Source: Anniella stebbinsi (Eukaryota; Chordata; Lepidosauria; Squamata; Anniellidae). Taken from it: 64,000 bases of DNA. The stretch lies in NCBI GenBank assembly GCA_029215795.1, contig JARDYH010000003.1, positions 104,626,609 through 104,690,608 of the forward strand, written 5' to 3'. Positions 12,801-25,300 of the stretch are shown here, piece by piece (position 1 is the first letter of the stretch; each line of letters opens with the position of its first letter). The position numbers and the translations under genes are program-made. The notes under the pieces are model-generated. The model saw nothing but the letters and a program-made list of their open reading frames with translations. It was not told the DNA's origin and made no database searches.

Positions 12801-15800
12801 AGATCTATTATAGTTGTACTGAGTTCTTAATATCTGGCACAAAACACTTCAAATAAGTATAAATAAAATCAACCTTAAAGTTGCCACAGGTGCCAGATGA
12901 ATCATAGACTCATAGAATAGTAGAGTTGGAAGGGGCCTATAAGGCGATCGAGTCCAACCCCCTGCTCAATGCAGGAATCTTGAAGGCCTCTAGTGTGGGA
13001 GAGCCCTCCACTTCCCTAGGTCATGGGTTCCACTGTCATACTACTCTAACAGTCAGGAAGTTTTTCCTGATGTCCAGCCGGAATCTGGCTTCCTGTACTT
13101 GAGCCCATGCTTGGAGCCAGATGATGAAATCCCACCCGACAGAAGAAGTAAAATTAGATTCTTGTTAATATTTGAGGACTGGTTTTATTAAGTGTATGGA
13201 TCATGATTGTTTATAGGATTTTTTTCTGTTTGATCTTAGGCCTAAAATAACAAACTTAGAACAGTTGTTAGTGCATAAGATCCATTACTTGCTTCTGAAT
13301 ACTGTTCCAGTAGAAAGCACTCCCTATATCTATAGTCTATGAGTTTTAGGTGCCAGGTGAATTATTTTACTTGCCTACTCTTTTTTTAATCCAGTTTACT
13401 GTGCTTTTACTAACTGCCACTTTTAGAGTTCTTAGTGCTCATAGACACAGAGGGTTTTTTCCCTGTTGCTGTTTTAGTTCATCTGTTGTTTTATTCTGTA
13501 TGGTGTGTTTTATTGGTCTATTTAGATGTTTTAATGTGTGCAGTAATATTTTAAATGCTGATTTGTAGACTCCCTTGAAAAAGTGTTGATGTGGGACATA
13601 AATGTATTAAATGTGTTAGAGGAACCTGCATGGTGTAGTGGCTAGATTGTTGGGCTTGAATCAAGGAAACCTGGGTTCAAATCCTGGGTGACCTGGATCT
13701 AGTCGTCTCTCATCATGTTTAGTAGCATTCTAGACAGAGTCTCTTTAGATGTTCTTAAATCACAGGGAGCAGCAGTTGGAAAATGGTGCAAGGGTTTTTT
13801 TGCCCTGCTTTCTCCTTTGCTAAAGTTTAATTTACACCAAAGTAGGACTTAGCGATTGTGTAGAAAAAGCAGTATATGTTTTGGTCCCAAATAGCAGTGC
13901 CAGAAAAGTGATCTTTCTCCCACAGCCCAGATGATCAGCTGGGCTGTGGGGAAAGTGGGTTGGGCTCACGAGGGCCATGGGTTGTACCCTAGTTTTTAAA
14001 CTGATTTTAGTCCTGTTGGTTTCATGGAGACCACATTGATTAAAATATTATTACTTGAAAGTTTAACTGAATGCTGGACTGGTGAATGAACAGTAAATTT
14101 AATGCCAAATGTACTTCGTAGCCTCAGTTCTCGACTCCCGAAACGAGCCAATTACCGTCAGCCATAACCATAATGTGAAGCCACCAGCATTACAGTTAGG
14201 GCTGATCGTAACCATACCAAAATAAACGTTTGCTTACCAGATGAAGTACTACCCACACAATGAGAGATTGTGGTGGAACCAATGCTGACATGCACAATTT
14301 ATGAACCAGTTCTGAGGTTTTTAGTGAAGGCCTCGTTCTGTCCAAAGGTACTAGGTGGCTGCGTCAAACTGAAGCACATCTTAATAGATATTGGACAAAA
14401 GGCAATTGAGGTTCTAGGTGCATATTGGTGGTTGGGCATAAAATGTATTTATCCTTCTTAACCATTAACTTAAATTGGTGCTATCAAAACACCAAAGATC
14501 TTAAACGGGAAAATTTGAAAAAGTCTATGAATGGGCTTAATGCTTAGTTCTCATCTTCCTTCTTTTCTCTTTTGCTGGGGCTTCTCTAGAGAAGAATGGT
14601 ATGGTTGGTGAGGCGGGATGAAGTTTGCTACTTCTTTGGTGTTGAGAATTCCTTTAAGAAAAGCGATTGTGCCTTTTGATGATCATAGTACAGATACGGT
14701 GTTTGATGGCACGCCATTGTGCTTTGATCATAGAGAGTCTTTAAAACCAGCCACCACATTTTTAAACCCACCATAGCAGCCAGATAATTAAATGTGATGT
14801 TGGATCTTGGCAAACATCTGCGACTGGAAGTGGGAGAGAGCCTGGTTTTCAAGAGCAAAGATCTGGGAGGTATTTGGTTTCTGCAAAACAAAAGCAATTT
14901 GGGCTCTCTCAACCACAAACGGCTTTTGGCGCCTTAAGTTGGTTTCATAGAAACTCCCATCTGAGAATTGTAGCCACAAGTAATAAACAAGCCAGCACTG
15001 GAAAAATTGCATGCTGTATTAACATGGGGAAATATCCAGAAACCACCAACTAAATAAAACAGCTGGATGTCTGTTAGCTGACACCCTCAAGTTCCATTGA
15101 TGAAAATCCTCACCGTTCTACAAGCTAACAAAGGGAGCTGAGGATATTCTCAGTCTTTAAATTATCCCAAGTTTAGACATACAACTGCATCTGTTAATTT
15201 GCAAACGGGCCATGTTCCAAGAAATGGACAGCATAGTATAATGAGCATTTTAATTTAGATTTTAAACATTTGTCTCCATGCTGGAATATATCATGTCTAC
15301 AGCAGAATTGGTCTTCCATTCTATTCTTCCCCAGCTGTTTGTGATCTACCATTTCTTTTTGTATTGTTGTTAGCATACACTAGAAGCAAGCAGTCAGAGG
15401 TACTTGTGCAACATTTGGAACTTAACAGGTGCTGTTTGGCTCTCTCAGTTACCAATGATGCATAGTGAGGGAGATGTGAAGAATTGGTAACTGTACCAAC
15501 AGAACTTGCTGGTAGGGGGAAACAGTGGTTATTCAGCCACTGGACATTTGCAGGGAGAGCCAAGAGGGGTGCAGTTGCCCCCTGGGTGAACCATAATCCT
15601 TGGATTCCCAGCTTGCTGGCTTGCTTCTTTTTTTTTTTTTTAACAAAAAAGAAGCAAGTGTATGGCTGTAGAACCCAAGATACAAGGCAAAATGTTCAGG
15701 CACTATTCTTCCGATTTGTTTTGCGAGGAATTAACTTGCTCTTCCTTTTCAATGTTTTTTGCAAATGAATGAAGTCATAGCAGTTACTGACCCTGTTCAG

Positions 15801-16305
15801 ACGACACACTAAGCCACAGTGATTAAGCATTTTGAGCTAAACACTATGGCTTAATGTGTCGGGTGAACCATGGCTTAGCTTGTTGTGTGAACCATTCTGA
15901 ACCATGGTGACTATATAACTACGGTTTAAACACACTCACTAACCATTTGCTGTGAAAGGGTTAGCAGACTAACCATGGCTTATAGAGTGTTGTCTGAACA
16001 GGATCACTGATATTTAGGAAAGCAGAGCTAGTCAATTAGGCCAACAACAACAAAAGTTAGAGTGTCACACCTGCTTGCTGGAGAAGAAAATCCCTGATTC
16101 ATTTTTTTCTTTTATGGTAGAGAAATTATTACTGAAAACAATTCAGCAATCCAGGGTTTTAGTGTAGCTGGGATTGGGCAGTAGTGTCTCTACCCAAAAA
16201 CAAAAGATAATTCATGATCTTTCTAGTTCAGGTTTTATTTCAAAAAAATAATTCTGCATTTGTAAACCGTGCCAGTGCAGATAAAATCTATTTTATTATA
16301 CTTAT

Positions 16306-16348
<43 letters not shown>

Positions 16349-19300
16349 GGGGAGCTATGGCTGAGATAGCATGGGTTAAGCCTGGTGGTGTCACACTCAT
16401 TTTAATGCAGGGGTAAGGGATCTCTGGCCCAGAGGGTTCCCCATCCAGTCCAATAGATTCTTCTCCAGGCCCTTCCCCCTCTCCTGATCAACATTTTTCC
16501 TTCCGGGAGGGGGATCAGGACATGGGGAGGAAGCTGCTGTGATTCAGCCCAGTTTACTGATGAGGGTTGACTTGCTTGCTTGGGAGGAGAGATGCAGAAG
16601 CTTGAGATGCTCTTTGAAAATGCTGCAGAGTATTTCAGCCCTGCTTACTTCTGAATAGGCATGCATAAGCCTTGTCCTGCTTACTTCTCAGCGGGCTTAA
16701 AATGGGTAATCATCACATTATAGCCATGCCCACTTTGCCTTCGGCCATGCTTACAGATGGCACCCAAGACTTTTTCCAGGTTGGAATTTGACCCTTCGGC
16801 TGATAAAGATCCCCCACCTTTGGGGTGATGTGTGACAATCCTGTAGTGTAGTCCAGTGTTGTTATCAAGTCTCCTGATGTGTTGGGTTTTTATAGGGAAA
16901 TGCTGTGTGTGTGTTTGTGTGTGTAAGTGTAAGAAAAAGAGAAAGAGAATGAAGTTGATTGTAGCAGCAGTAGAATTAACTTAGGGCAGAAGGGAACCAG
17001 GGAAAGAACTGAGGGTTTCACAAAGGGTGGAAAGGCATCGTCCAGATACCAGCTCTATCCACTGAGAAACAACGGCGATCAGTAGACTTGATGCCCAGGC
17101 CTCACCACTGCTCAGTCTCCAGATCTACCAGAAATTGTAGACCTATTGATGCTACTGGTGTGTACGTTTTATTTATTTAACATGTTTTTAAGTACTGCCC
17201 TTAATCTTATTGTAGCAGGGTGGTTTATAAAACGTTGTTGTTCTTCTTTTTGTTGTTTTGAAACCTAATAGAACCAAAACACAAGACACACAAAATAGGC
17301 AGTAACCCAACTTGACTTTATAAAGCAATTTAAAATGCCCGGGCAAATAAATAAGTTTTGACTTGGTGCCAAAAAGAATATATCGTTGGCATCAATCACA
17401 CTTCCATGAGTGATGCCACCTCCACAGCAGAAAAACTCCATGAGTAATCCAGCCTGCCCAAGAAAATAAACACCCTACTGAATTCCTAATGGCTCTATTA
17501 CTTCAGAGCTCAGACAAGTCAATCACCGAGCAAGTGGCCACATTTTTGAACTTGGCCATTTCTATTAGATCCTGCGTGACTAATAGCTAAACGTTTGCTC
17601 AGTCCTTTTGTATGTAACTTTTGGTGTGGTGGAATGGTCTATTGACTGCAATACAATTCGTTGTTGTTGTCACTGAGAGTGTCTTTGTTGTACCTTCGTG
17701 GGATCCCACATGCTATCACTAAGGATGACGTCGATGCCACACTGTATACTGCAGACAAACCATAATATTTTTGTGAGCCTGAAGTTCCTACAATCCCGAT
17801 GTGCCGATTGTGGCTCAAGGCGGAAGGAGCGTTCCCCGATCGCCAGACCAAAAAGTACTCGTTTTGCATGCCTTCTCAGGGCTAATTAAGGCCAGCATTA
17901 TGTTCATACAATTGGTTTCATTAACCATAGTTAGCCCAAAACATAGTTTGCAAACCTTTTAACGATAGTGTTCAGCTATGACTTGGCATTTCTAGTGAAA
18001 ATTGGTGCACAATCGAGATTCACCATGGTCAGTTTAGAAAAGGGGAAATGAATGTGCAAGGGAATTTTTTTTTTCATTATCTTAAATGAAGATTGTATCA
18101 GCCATCTTGATATTCTGTAATGAGTGATTCTGTTGTTGATCTGAGAGTTCTCTCTACTAACCTCTCACACACCTGCACACTGCTCTCTGTGTGTATTTTA
18201 ACTACAACATCAAAGTACTACTATAGCATTAACATCATTTAGACTGAGTCACAGTAAGACTTGGGCTCTTGCGCTCACCCCCCCCCCCTCCTTAAGCATG
18301 CCTACAAGGAGTTCAGAAGCCTTCACTTCCACTTTAGCTCAACCACAGTTTCTTGTGACATCTGAGCCCTAAACTATGATTGACTATAATTTGTTGAAAT
18401 CATGGGTTATGAAGCTGTCTTATTTCAACAAAACATACTTACTTTGGACATAACACTAAACTGCTTTCAGTGCCCTTGTGACCATGCCAGAGAGGACGGG
18501 GAAGTGTGTGAGCCCAGCACTCACACAGACTTGGACTCATAATGTTAAACCATGGTTTAGCATTATGTACAAATGCAGCCAATGTTTGACAAACACCCTA
18601 GGGACACCATAAAAACATCCAATACTTCAGGCTCCTATATGGACTGATTACCCAGTTATAGATGTTTGCATCTGAAATAATCTTTCCACAAATTGTAAAC
18701 GTAATGTCTACACCCAAAGGCTTAATGGAAGTATATTACCATGGTTAGGTGATTGGGAACATCCTACAAATAAGCACACTCTGCCCCCCATCTCCCATGG
18801 GCATCCCTCTCCTTTTTTTGTTTTGATGCTAGCTATGGTTAGCATGTTCTCAGCTTTTTGGCTAACCATAGTTAGCCCAAACCATAGTTTGGAAACTGTC
18901 TTCTAACCAGGATTGCAGTACTTGCAAGAGAAGCAAAAAGGGGAGGAGTGAAAGCATGCAGTTGAATGTTCAGGAAATGCTGTTTGCACCAAGACTGCGA
19001 ATTCAAATTTGAGTTTTACATTTGTTGTATGGTTTCAAGTTGAGATTTGAACCAAGGACTTGTACATGAGGCTTAAATCACCTTTGAGCCTCATTTTCAC
19101 TATATATGTAATTATTTATGCTGAAGAGGAAAATGGAAGACAGCCTTTTGTAATGCCAGTGAGCATTCTGGGCAGTTTTGGTTTTAGTTTAATAAATATG
19201 ATACGTTACTTTTTATTCTTCAAAGTTCTTTGTATACATTATATTTTTGTGTTTTGATTGATTTGCTTGTTGTCGTGTTGTTAGCTGTTTTGAGTGCCTC

Positions 19301-22300
19301 AGATTATATTAAGCCAGAAAGGCAGGGTATAAATTATCTTGATCGTATTCTTACAACCCTGCAAATTAAATTGTATTGTTTTCCCAGTTTGCAATTGGGG
19401 CACTGAGGAAGAGTACCTCATCTAAAGTTACCTGGTTATTTCATCGGAGAGATTATATTTGAAGAGCCATTTTGCCACCCCAGCAAAGCTTTGAACTGTG
19501 AGAATAATATACTGAGCTGATTGCACTGCTCCTCTGTTGCATGTTAAAGGCTCAGGCCTCTGTCTTACAGCTTGCACTCATCACAAATTATGTGGGGAAG
19601 CACTTTGTACCGGGATAGCATTTTGTTCTAATTCTCCAGAAACAGTACGATACTGATAGATCTTTCACAAGTAGATTGAGCCCACTGTAAGTGCTGAAGT
19701 TGTCATAGGGCAGGGACCCTCTGAACCTTTTATGGGCCAGGTTTACATGTAGGCCTGGCTTTTCTGTGACAGTAGTTTCAAATGCTAGAGAGAAAATGCT
19801 TGTTGTGCAATTCCACATGAGGTTGCACGAGCCCTTAAGCAACTCGAGTGAACAGGTCTTTGGGTGAGACAAGCTTCCTCGTGTGGAAGAGATTCTCTGT
19901 TTGAGGCTTGATTCTATAAGCGGAAGCTTTCTTCCAAAGGCACAAGAGGATTTTGTGATCATGACCAGTAGTTGTGGGGTATGCTTACGTGTGTAGGGAA
20001 AAACATGCAGGCTGATGCTGTTGATTTGCCTTCTCAAACATGAGAGAAAAGATATATTTTCTCAAACAGTGGGCAGGTTGCATGAGCATCGCCTCATTTC
20101 TTTACTGTCCCTTACTTGATGATTGGCCCCGAACATGTGCACAAATTCCACGGAAAAGCATTGCATGTGAGAAATGCTACGTAAATTCTATAATGGGGTG
20201 ATTCAAAGATGGTATCCAATGATTTCATGTACATGGTCTGCAACTGGTATTTAAACTCCCAAAAGGTATTGTGTGATGCATCACAATACCTTCCTACACT
20301 TAAAGCTGAAGTTTGAGTGGTTGTTTCCTTCAGGTGGATTTGCTGAATTTTCCAGTTGTTTCCCTGGCCTTTGTGAAGGAAAATCTGTCCTGGTGCCTTC
20401 TTGTATTTCTCAACCCTGCTTACCTGTCTCCAACATTGGGCCAACTCGGATTCTTCCTCATCTTTATCTTGGATGCCAAAGGGATGTTCTCAACAAGGTT
20501 GGTGCTTTAAAATGTGATAGTGCTGATAACTGTCTCAAAATACAATTATTTTTCATGGAAATGTTCGCCTACCTCTTAGTTTGCTCTCTTTTGGTCTCAA
20601 ACTCGGTTGATTTCGCTTGATCAGTAATACCATCATTTAATCCATTCATTGTATTTTTAACGTGCCCAATAACAGACATTCTTCTGGGTGAATCAGAAGA
20701 ACGAAAAACATAAAATACAATACAAAAACTAAAAACGCTAAAGTGATAAAATACAAAATAACAGTCATACCGCTAAAGCAAATTACGTTGCACTTAAGTA
20801 AGGCATCTCTAGAACAAACGTTCTTTATTCAATTATAAAATTATTTTTTTAGAACAATCCTTTAGACAGCCCAACATTTTGGACTGGAAACAAGCCTTCT
20901 TCAGGAGCTATATCAAAATAACACAAAACATTTATTAAATATATACGAAAACTATTCTGGCCATTGGAAACAATACCCTACTTTTTCAATTGTAAAAATG
21001 TGAACCTAAACTAACATGATATACTTTCTTTACGTGCTCTGCATATTTTCCGAAACCTGATTTTATAATGAGAACTCTCATTTAAAACAAATGAAAAAAC
21101 TTTTATTACATTCACTTGACCTACAACCCCCACACAACCTGCCTAAATGCTTCCTTATATACCGTCTGGAGCTTAGCCGTATACATTATTGAATTCTTCT
21201 GGAGACAAGTTTACATTTTGCTCTTAAAAGGGGATACCCCCCTGTAACTAATGTTTTACAAAATTCTTTTATGTCACGTCATCCTGCCATGTACTGACCT
21301 GTATCAGAAGGCTAGTTGTTCAACGTCTGTTATACAATAATTTTCGACACAAATGTGTCTTGGCGTTTTCTTGCCTGAGAATAATATCTTAGTGCTGCGT
21401 TGCCAAGATAAGAGGCAGCTGGTCTTTATTAGTATTTCTAGTAGACGCTGCCTTTTGTGATCTTTTAGAAAAGATCCTGTTACTACTTCTTGTGAAGGTA
21501 ATCTACAATTGTAACATATGAAATGAGACTTATTTTTGATGACTGCAATATTCTGCCACGCCACATCCTTTCTAGCCTGAACTGCTAGGATACAACCTGC
21601 AATTGAAATTGATCTGGATCTTCCCAACCCTTCTTAGCATAACAAAAAGAACTGACACATAATGCAAAGATCTGTTTCTAAGGTTTGTAATTTCCCCACT
21701 CCAAAGACTCATTTAGTCCTTTTGGTGCCACGGTTTTAAGAGACAACACCCTCAACTACCGTTGGTGCTTTTGCCTTCTATCACGTATCTCTAGAACAAC
21801 ACCAATAGCATTCGCTTGCATGAAGGGTTTTTCAGTAATCCCATAGTGCAAGCTAATGCTATTGGCATTGTGATAGAGGTCCTTTACACTAGTGCAATAT
21901 AATTTGCGTTAGCAGTATGACACTGTAGGATACTGCCCCATCTATATATGAATGAGCGCCATAAAATCTACGAAACTAAACTCCAAAATGTCTGCACCTT
22001 GTACCAAAAAAGAGAGCAGCAGGGGTGCCAGACGAGCTTCCTTGTGGAGGATATTCCATAAATGGGGCACTACAACTGAGAAGGCCCCTCTTTTGTAGCC
22101 ACATGCTGGAGGGCCTCTGAAACATGGCCTAAGGCTCGGAACAGGTATACACAGGAGGAGACGTTCCTTTAGTTACTCTGGTAACTAGCGATTTAGGGAT
22201 GTGTTGGTCAACACCAACGCTTTGAATTGGGGCTGGAAACAGCTTGGAAGCCAATGCAGCTGACAAAGCCCTGGCATCACATGATCACATTGACCGCTTA

Positions 22301-25300
22301 GCCCAATCTGATTTAAAAGAGGGCTTTTAACCAGCAACACTGCTTTCTAGGAAAAAGTACTTTTAACCTACAGAGTGAATGGTATGATAATACAATGCTA
22401 CAATGAAATCTATTGTATCATCACTTCCACAAAAAATAATTGAAAAAGGTGTTATTTGACAATACCTAAAACATTTCTGGGGGGAAAGCAATGACTAGTT
22501 TTGGCTCCATTCCAATAATCTGTTAATAAGATTCTCTTTCGTATATTGATGTGCAAATGGTGACTTTTCTAACAGTTGATGTTGGTTTTCTTTTTTGTAG
22601 GAGCTGATGCAGCAGAATGACATTGGTTACGTATTAAATGCTAGTAATACTTGCCCCAAGCCTGACTTTATCCTGGAATCCCACTTCTTAAGAGTGCCTG
22701 TAAATGACAGCTTCTGTGAGAAAATTTTTCCCTGGTTGGACAAGTCTGTGGATTTTATAGGTAAAGGTTTCAGATAACATGATGTCTCTCTTAAAAGAAA
22801 CAAACAGCTGCGCCAAATAATTTAGCTCCATGAAATGTTTTTCAACAGGAACTTATGTACTGTGAAAGGATTCTCACATTAGCCGCAAAATGTGGTTTTA
22901 TTGTACTAATTTTTCTCTTCTCACCAGTATTAGATTTTAAAGATTTTTACACCAAATCTACACAAGATGATTTACAAGGCTTAGACACACTCTTGCAGAA
23001 ATTCTTATTTACACAGTACTTGTGGGCCCCACCCACCCATTCCTCTGCACTGGTAGGAACATCAGCAGGTGACACAAGCTTGTTCAAAGTGATGGCTTAC
23101 GTGTATGATGGCTTGCTATGGAGATTGCCCAATGTCAACTCTTCACTGAAAATACTAGGGATGTGTATCGTATCGTTAAAATGTACGATGATGATACGAT
23201 AAGGTCATTATCATGCATGTATTTAATTATGATACGATAGAAAAACCTACGATAATCATCGGAGACGATAATTTTTGGGCGCTTTTATCGCTTTATGGGA
23301 CTGCCATATAAATATACCTATAACTTCTGTATTTTAAAGATTAGAGGCTTGAAACTTGGTCACAGTGCTTATGGGGTATGCCTAAGTATGTGTATGAAAT
23401 TTTAGATCGATCCCTCCAACCCTCGATTTTATGAATTTTTTAAAGATTGTTTCCGTTCTGACAGGTCTGAGTGAACACACGTGGCGAGCTGTCATTCTGA
23501 TCTGTCAGAACTGAAACGATCTTTAAAAAATTCATATAAAATCGAGGGTTGGAGGGATCGATCTCAAATTTCATACACATACTTAGGCATACACCATAAG
23601 CACTGTGACCAAGTTTCAAGCCTCTAACTTTTAAAATACAGAAGTTATAGGCATTTTTTCTTTAAAAATAGGGCTGCAAAAAATATTGTTTTTTCACAAT
23701 AATTATCATGAAGACGATAATTTTTTGGTCCGAAATGACAATAATGATAAACGACAGTATTTTTTGGTGTGCACACCCCTAGAAAATAGTATTCAAATGG
23801 TGTATGTCAAGTGTGAATTTGGATAGCCACGTACTCTACTCATGTTGAGACCCTTAGGCATCAAGAAGTGGGAGGGATGGTGGCAGCCTCTAGAGCTGGG
23901 CCCCAGGATGAAATCTAGTTGGCCTGAACACGTTTTACATGTTGCGGAAGAAGCAAATGAGAGCAAAGAAGAAGAGCAGTTGAGTTGCTCATCTCTTTCC
24001 ATACTTCCAGGATACCATGAAAGTGTGCCTTGGGATATGCATAGACAGTCAATGTGGGGACAGTTCTTATGTCACAGGAAAGAGGCACATCCTGCCGCTC
24101 CCCGCCCCCCCCCCTTTGAACATTATCCTGGAATTGCAAAAAAAAAATGGGCACACAAGTCTCTTCTTGTTTCGACCCCTCCACTTGTCAACATGCAAAG
24201 GTACTGAGCATCCAACTTATGCAAATTCATAAGTCACCTTAGAGACATATTTGGTGTGTAGTGATTACTCATACCCTCAGAGTTGATTAGGAGAAATTCC
24301 AGTCATATCCAACTGTATCATTCTGCTTTCTCAAAGATGTAGTAGAAACTAGGTTCCAATCTATGTGGAAGAGGAGAATCCAGCTACAGTTGTGTAAACG
24401 CTTGCACAACGGAAAGATTCAGTGGTGCTCCGCTTCCATTGGATAGTGCCCTTTGTAATATTACTATCTCCCTCTTAAGATCTTAATGAAAGAGGCCCCT
24501 CTCTTCTTTTGATGCATTTAAATGATACGTCCTCCATATTAGGACTGAATTTTACCCGAGAGACATTATTCCGATCTCCTTGGCAAGTACCGATAAAAAT
24601 ATACCGGATCTGATCTGGATTTAGTCAAACCTAGAGTAGGCCAATTGAAATCAATGGGACTTGAGTTAGTCATAACGTAAATCACATTTATTTCAGTGGA
24701 TCTACTTCAGGTATGTCTAAATATGCATCCAAGCTACTGCATATCTACGGCTCTTGCTTTAGAGGAAGGCTATTATCTTATGGCTCGTCAGAAACATGTG
24801 AAAGTGTTTTACCCATAGGAAGCCACTCTTGCTCTCCTTTCTTTCTGATGTTTTCTGCTCCCACAAACTAATTCTTCAGAAGTCATAATTGGCCATAGGA
24901 AAAGTTCTAAAATCCATTATTTGTAAACTACCTGTATGAGGCGAACCAACATATCATCTAAAAAGTGTAAGGTTTCAAGATTTCCAGATCCCTTCATCCA
25001 GGCAAGATGTTACAATAGGGTGGAGTGGGGTGGGAAGCTGATTTGATGTTGAAGTCATGGATGGCATTTGCATGATCACAGTCTTGGGTTGGGATGGGAG
25101 AGGAAGGTTCAGCAGACATTCAAAAGGCTGTAGCAGGCAATGTGATGGCTTCAGGTTGTACCTGGAAGTGCCCCTAGGGCTGCTGAGGTCAAGAAAGGCA
25201 GGAAAGTTTGGTTCCCCCATTTTTGAAAATGTTAAAGGAGCCTGTGTGCTTCCTCTAAGATGGAGACATTTCTGAGCAACAACTAGATTTTATATTTTCC

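Larger units (their letters stand above)
20630..22300 (-). mobile_element. L2-type LINE fragment interrupted by nested insertions
   Basis: The reverse L2 3' UTR (TTTTAACGTGCCCAATAACA and an A-rich stretch) runs to about 20761. The L2 resumes near 21926-22300, where ACGAGCTTCCTTGTGGAGGA and TTCCATAAATGGGGC match the coding end of other minus-strand L2 copies here. The gap is filled by a MITE that itself contains a Penelope-like insertion. Confidence 0.55.

Noticed and set aside
13621..13715. Genuine tRNA gene
   Set aside because: A good B box is present but no cloverleaf with acceptor stem can be formed; it is a SINE head.
19588..20037. 149-codon minus-strand open frame
   Set aside because: No recognisable domain, no splice or synteny support, and typical of chance frames in introns of this composition.
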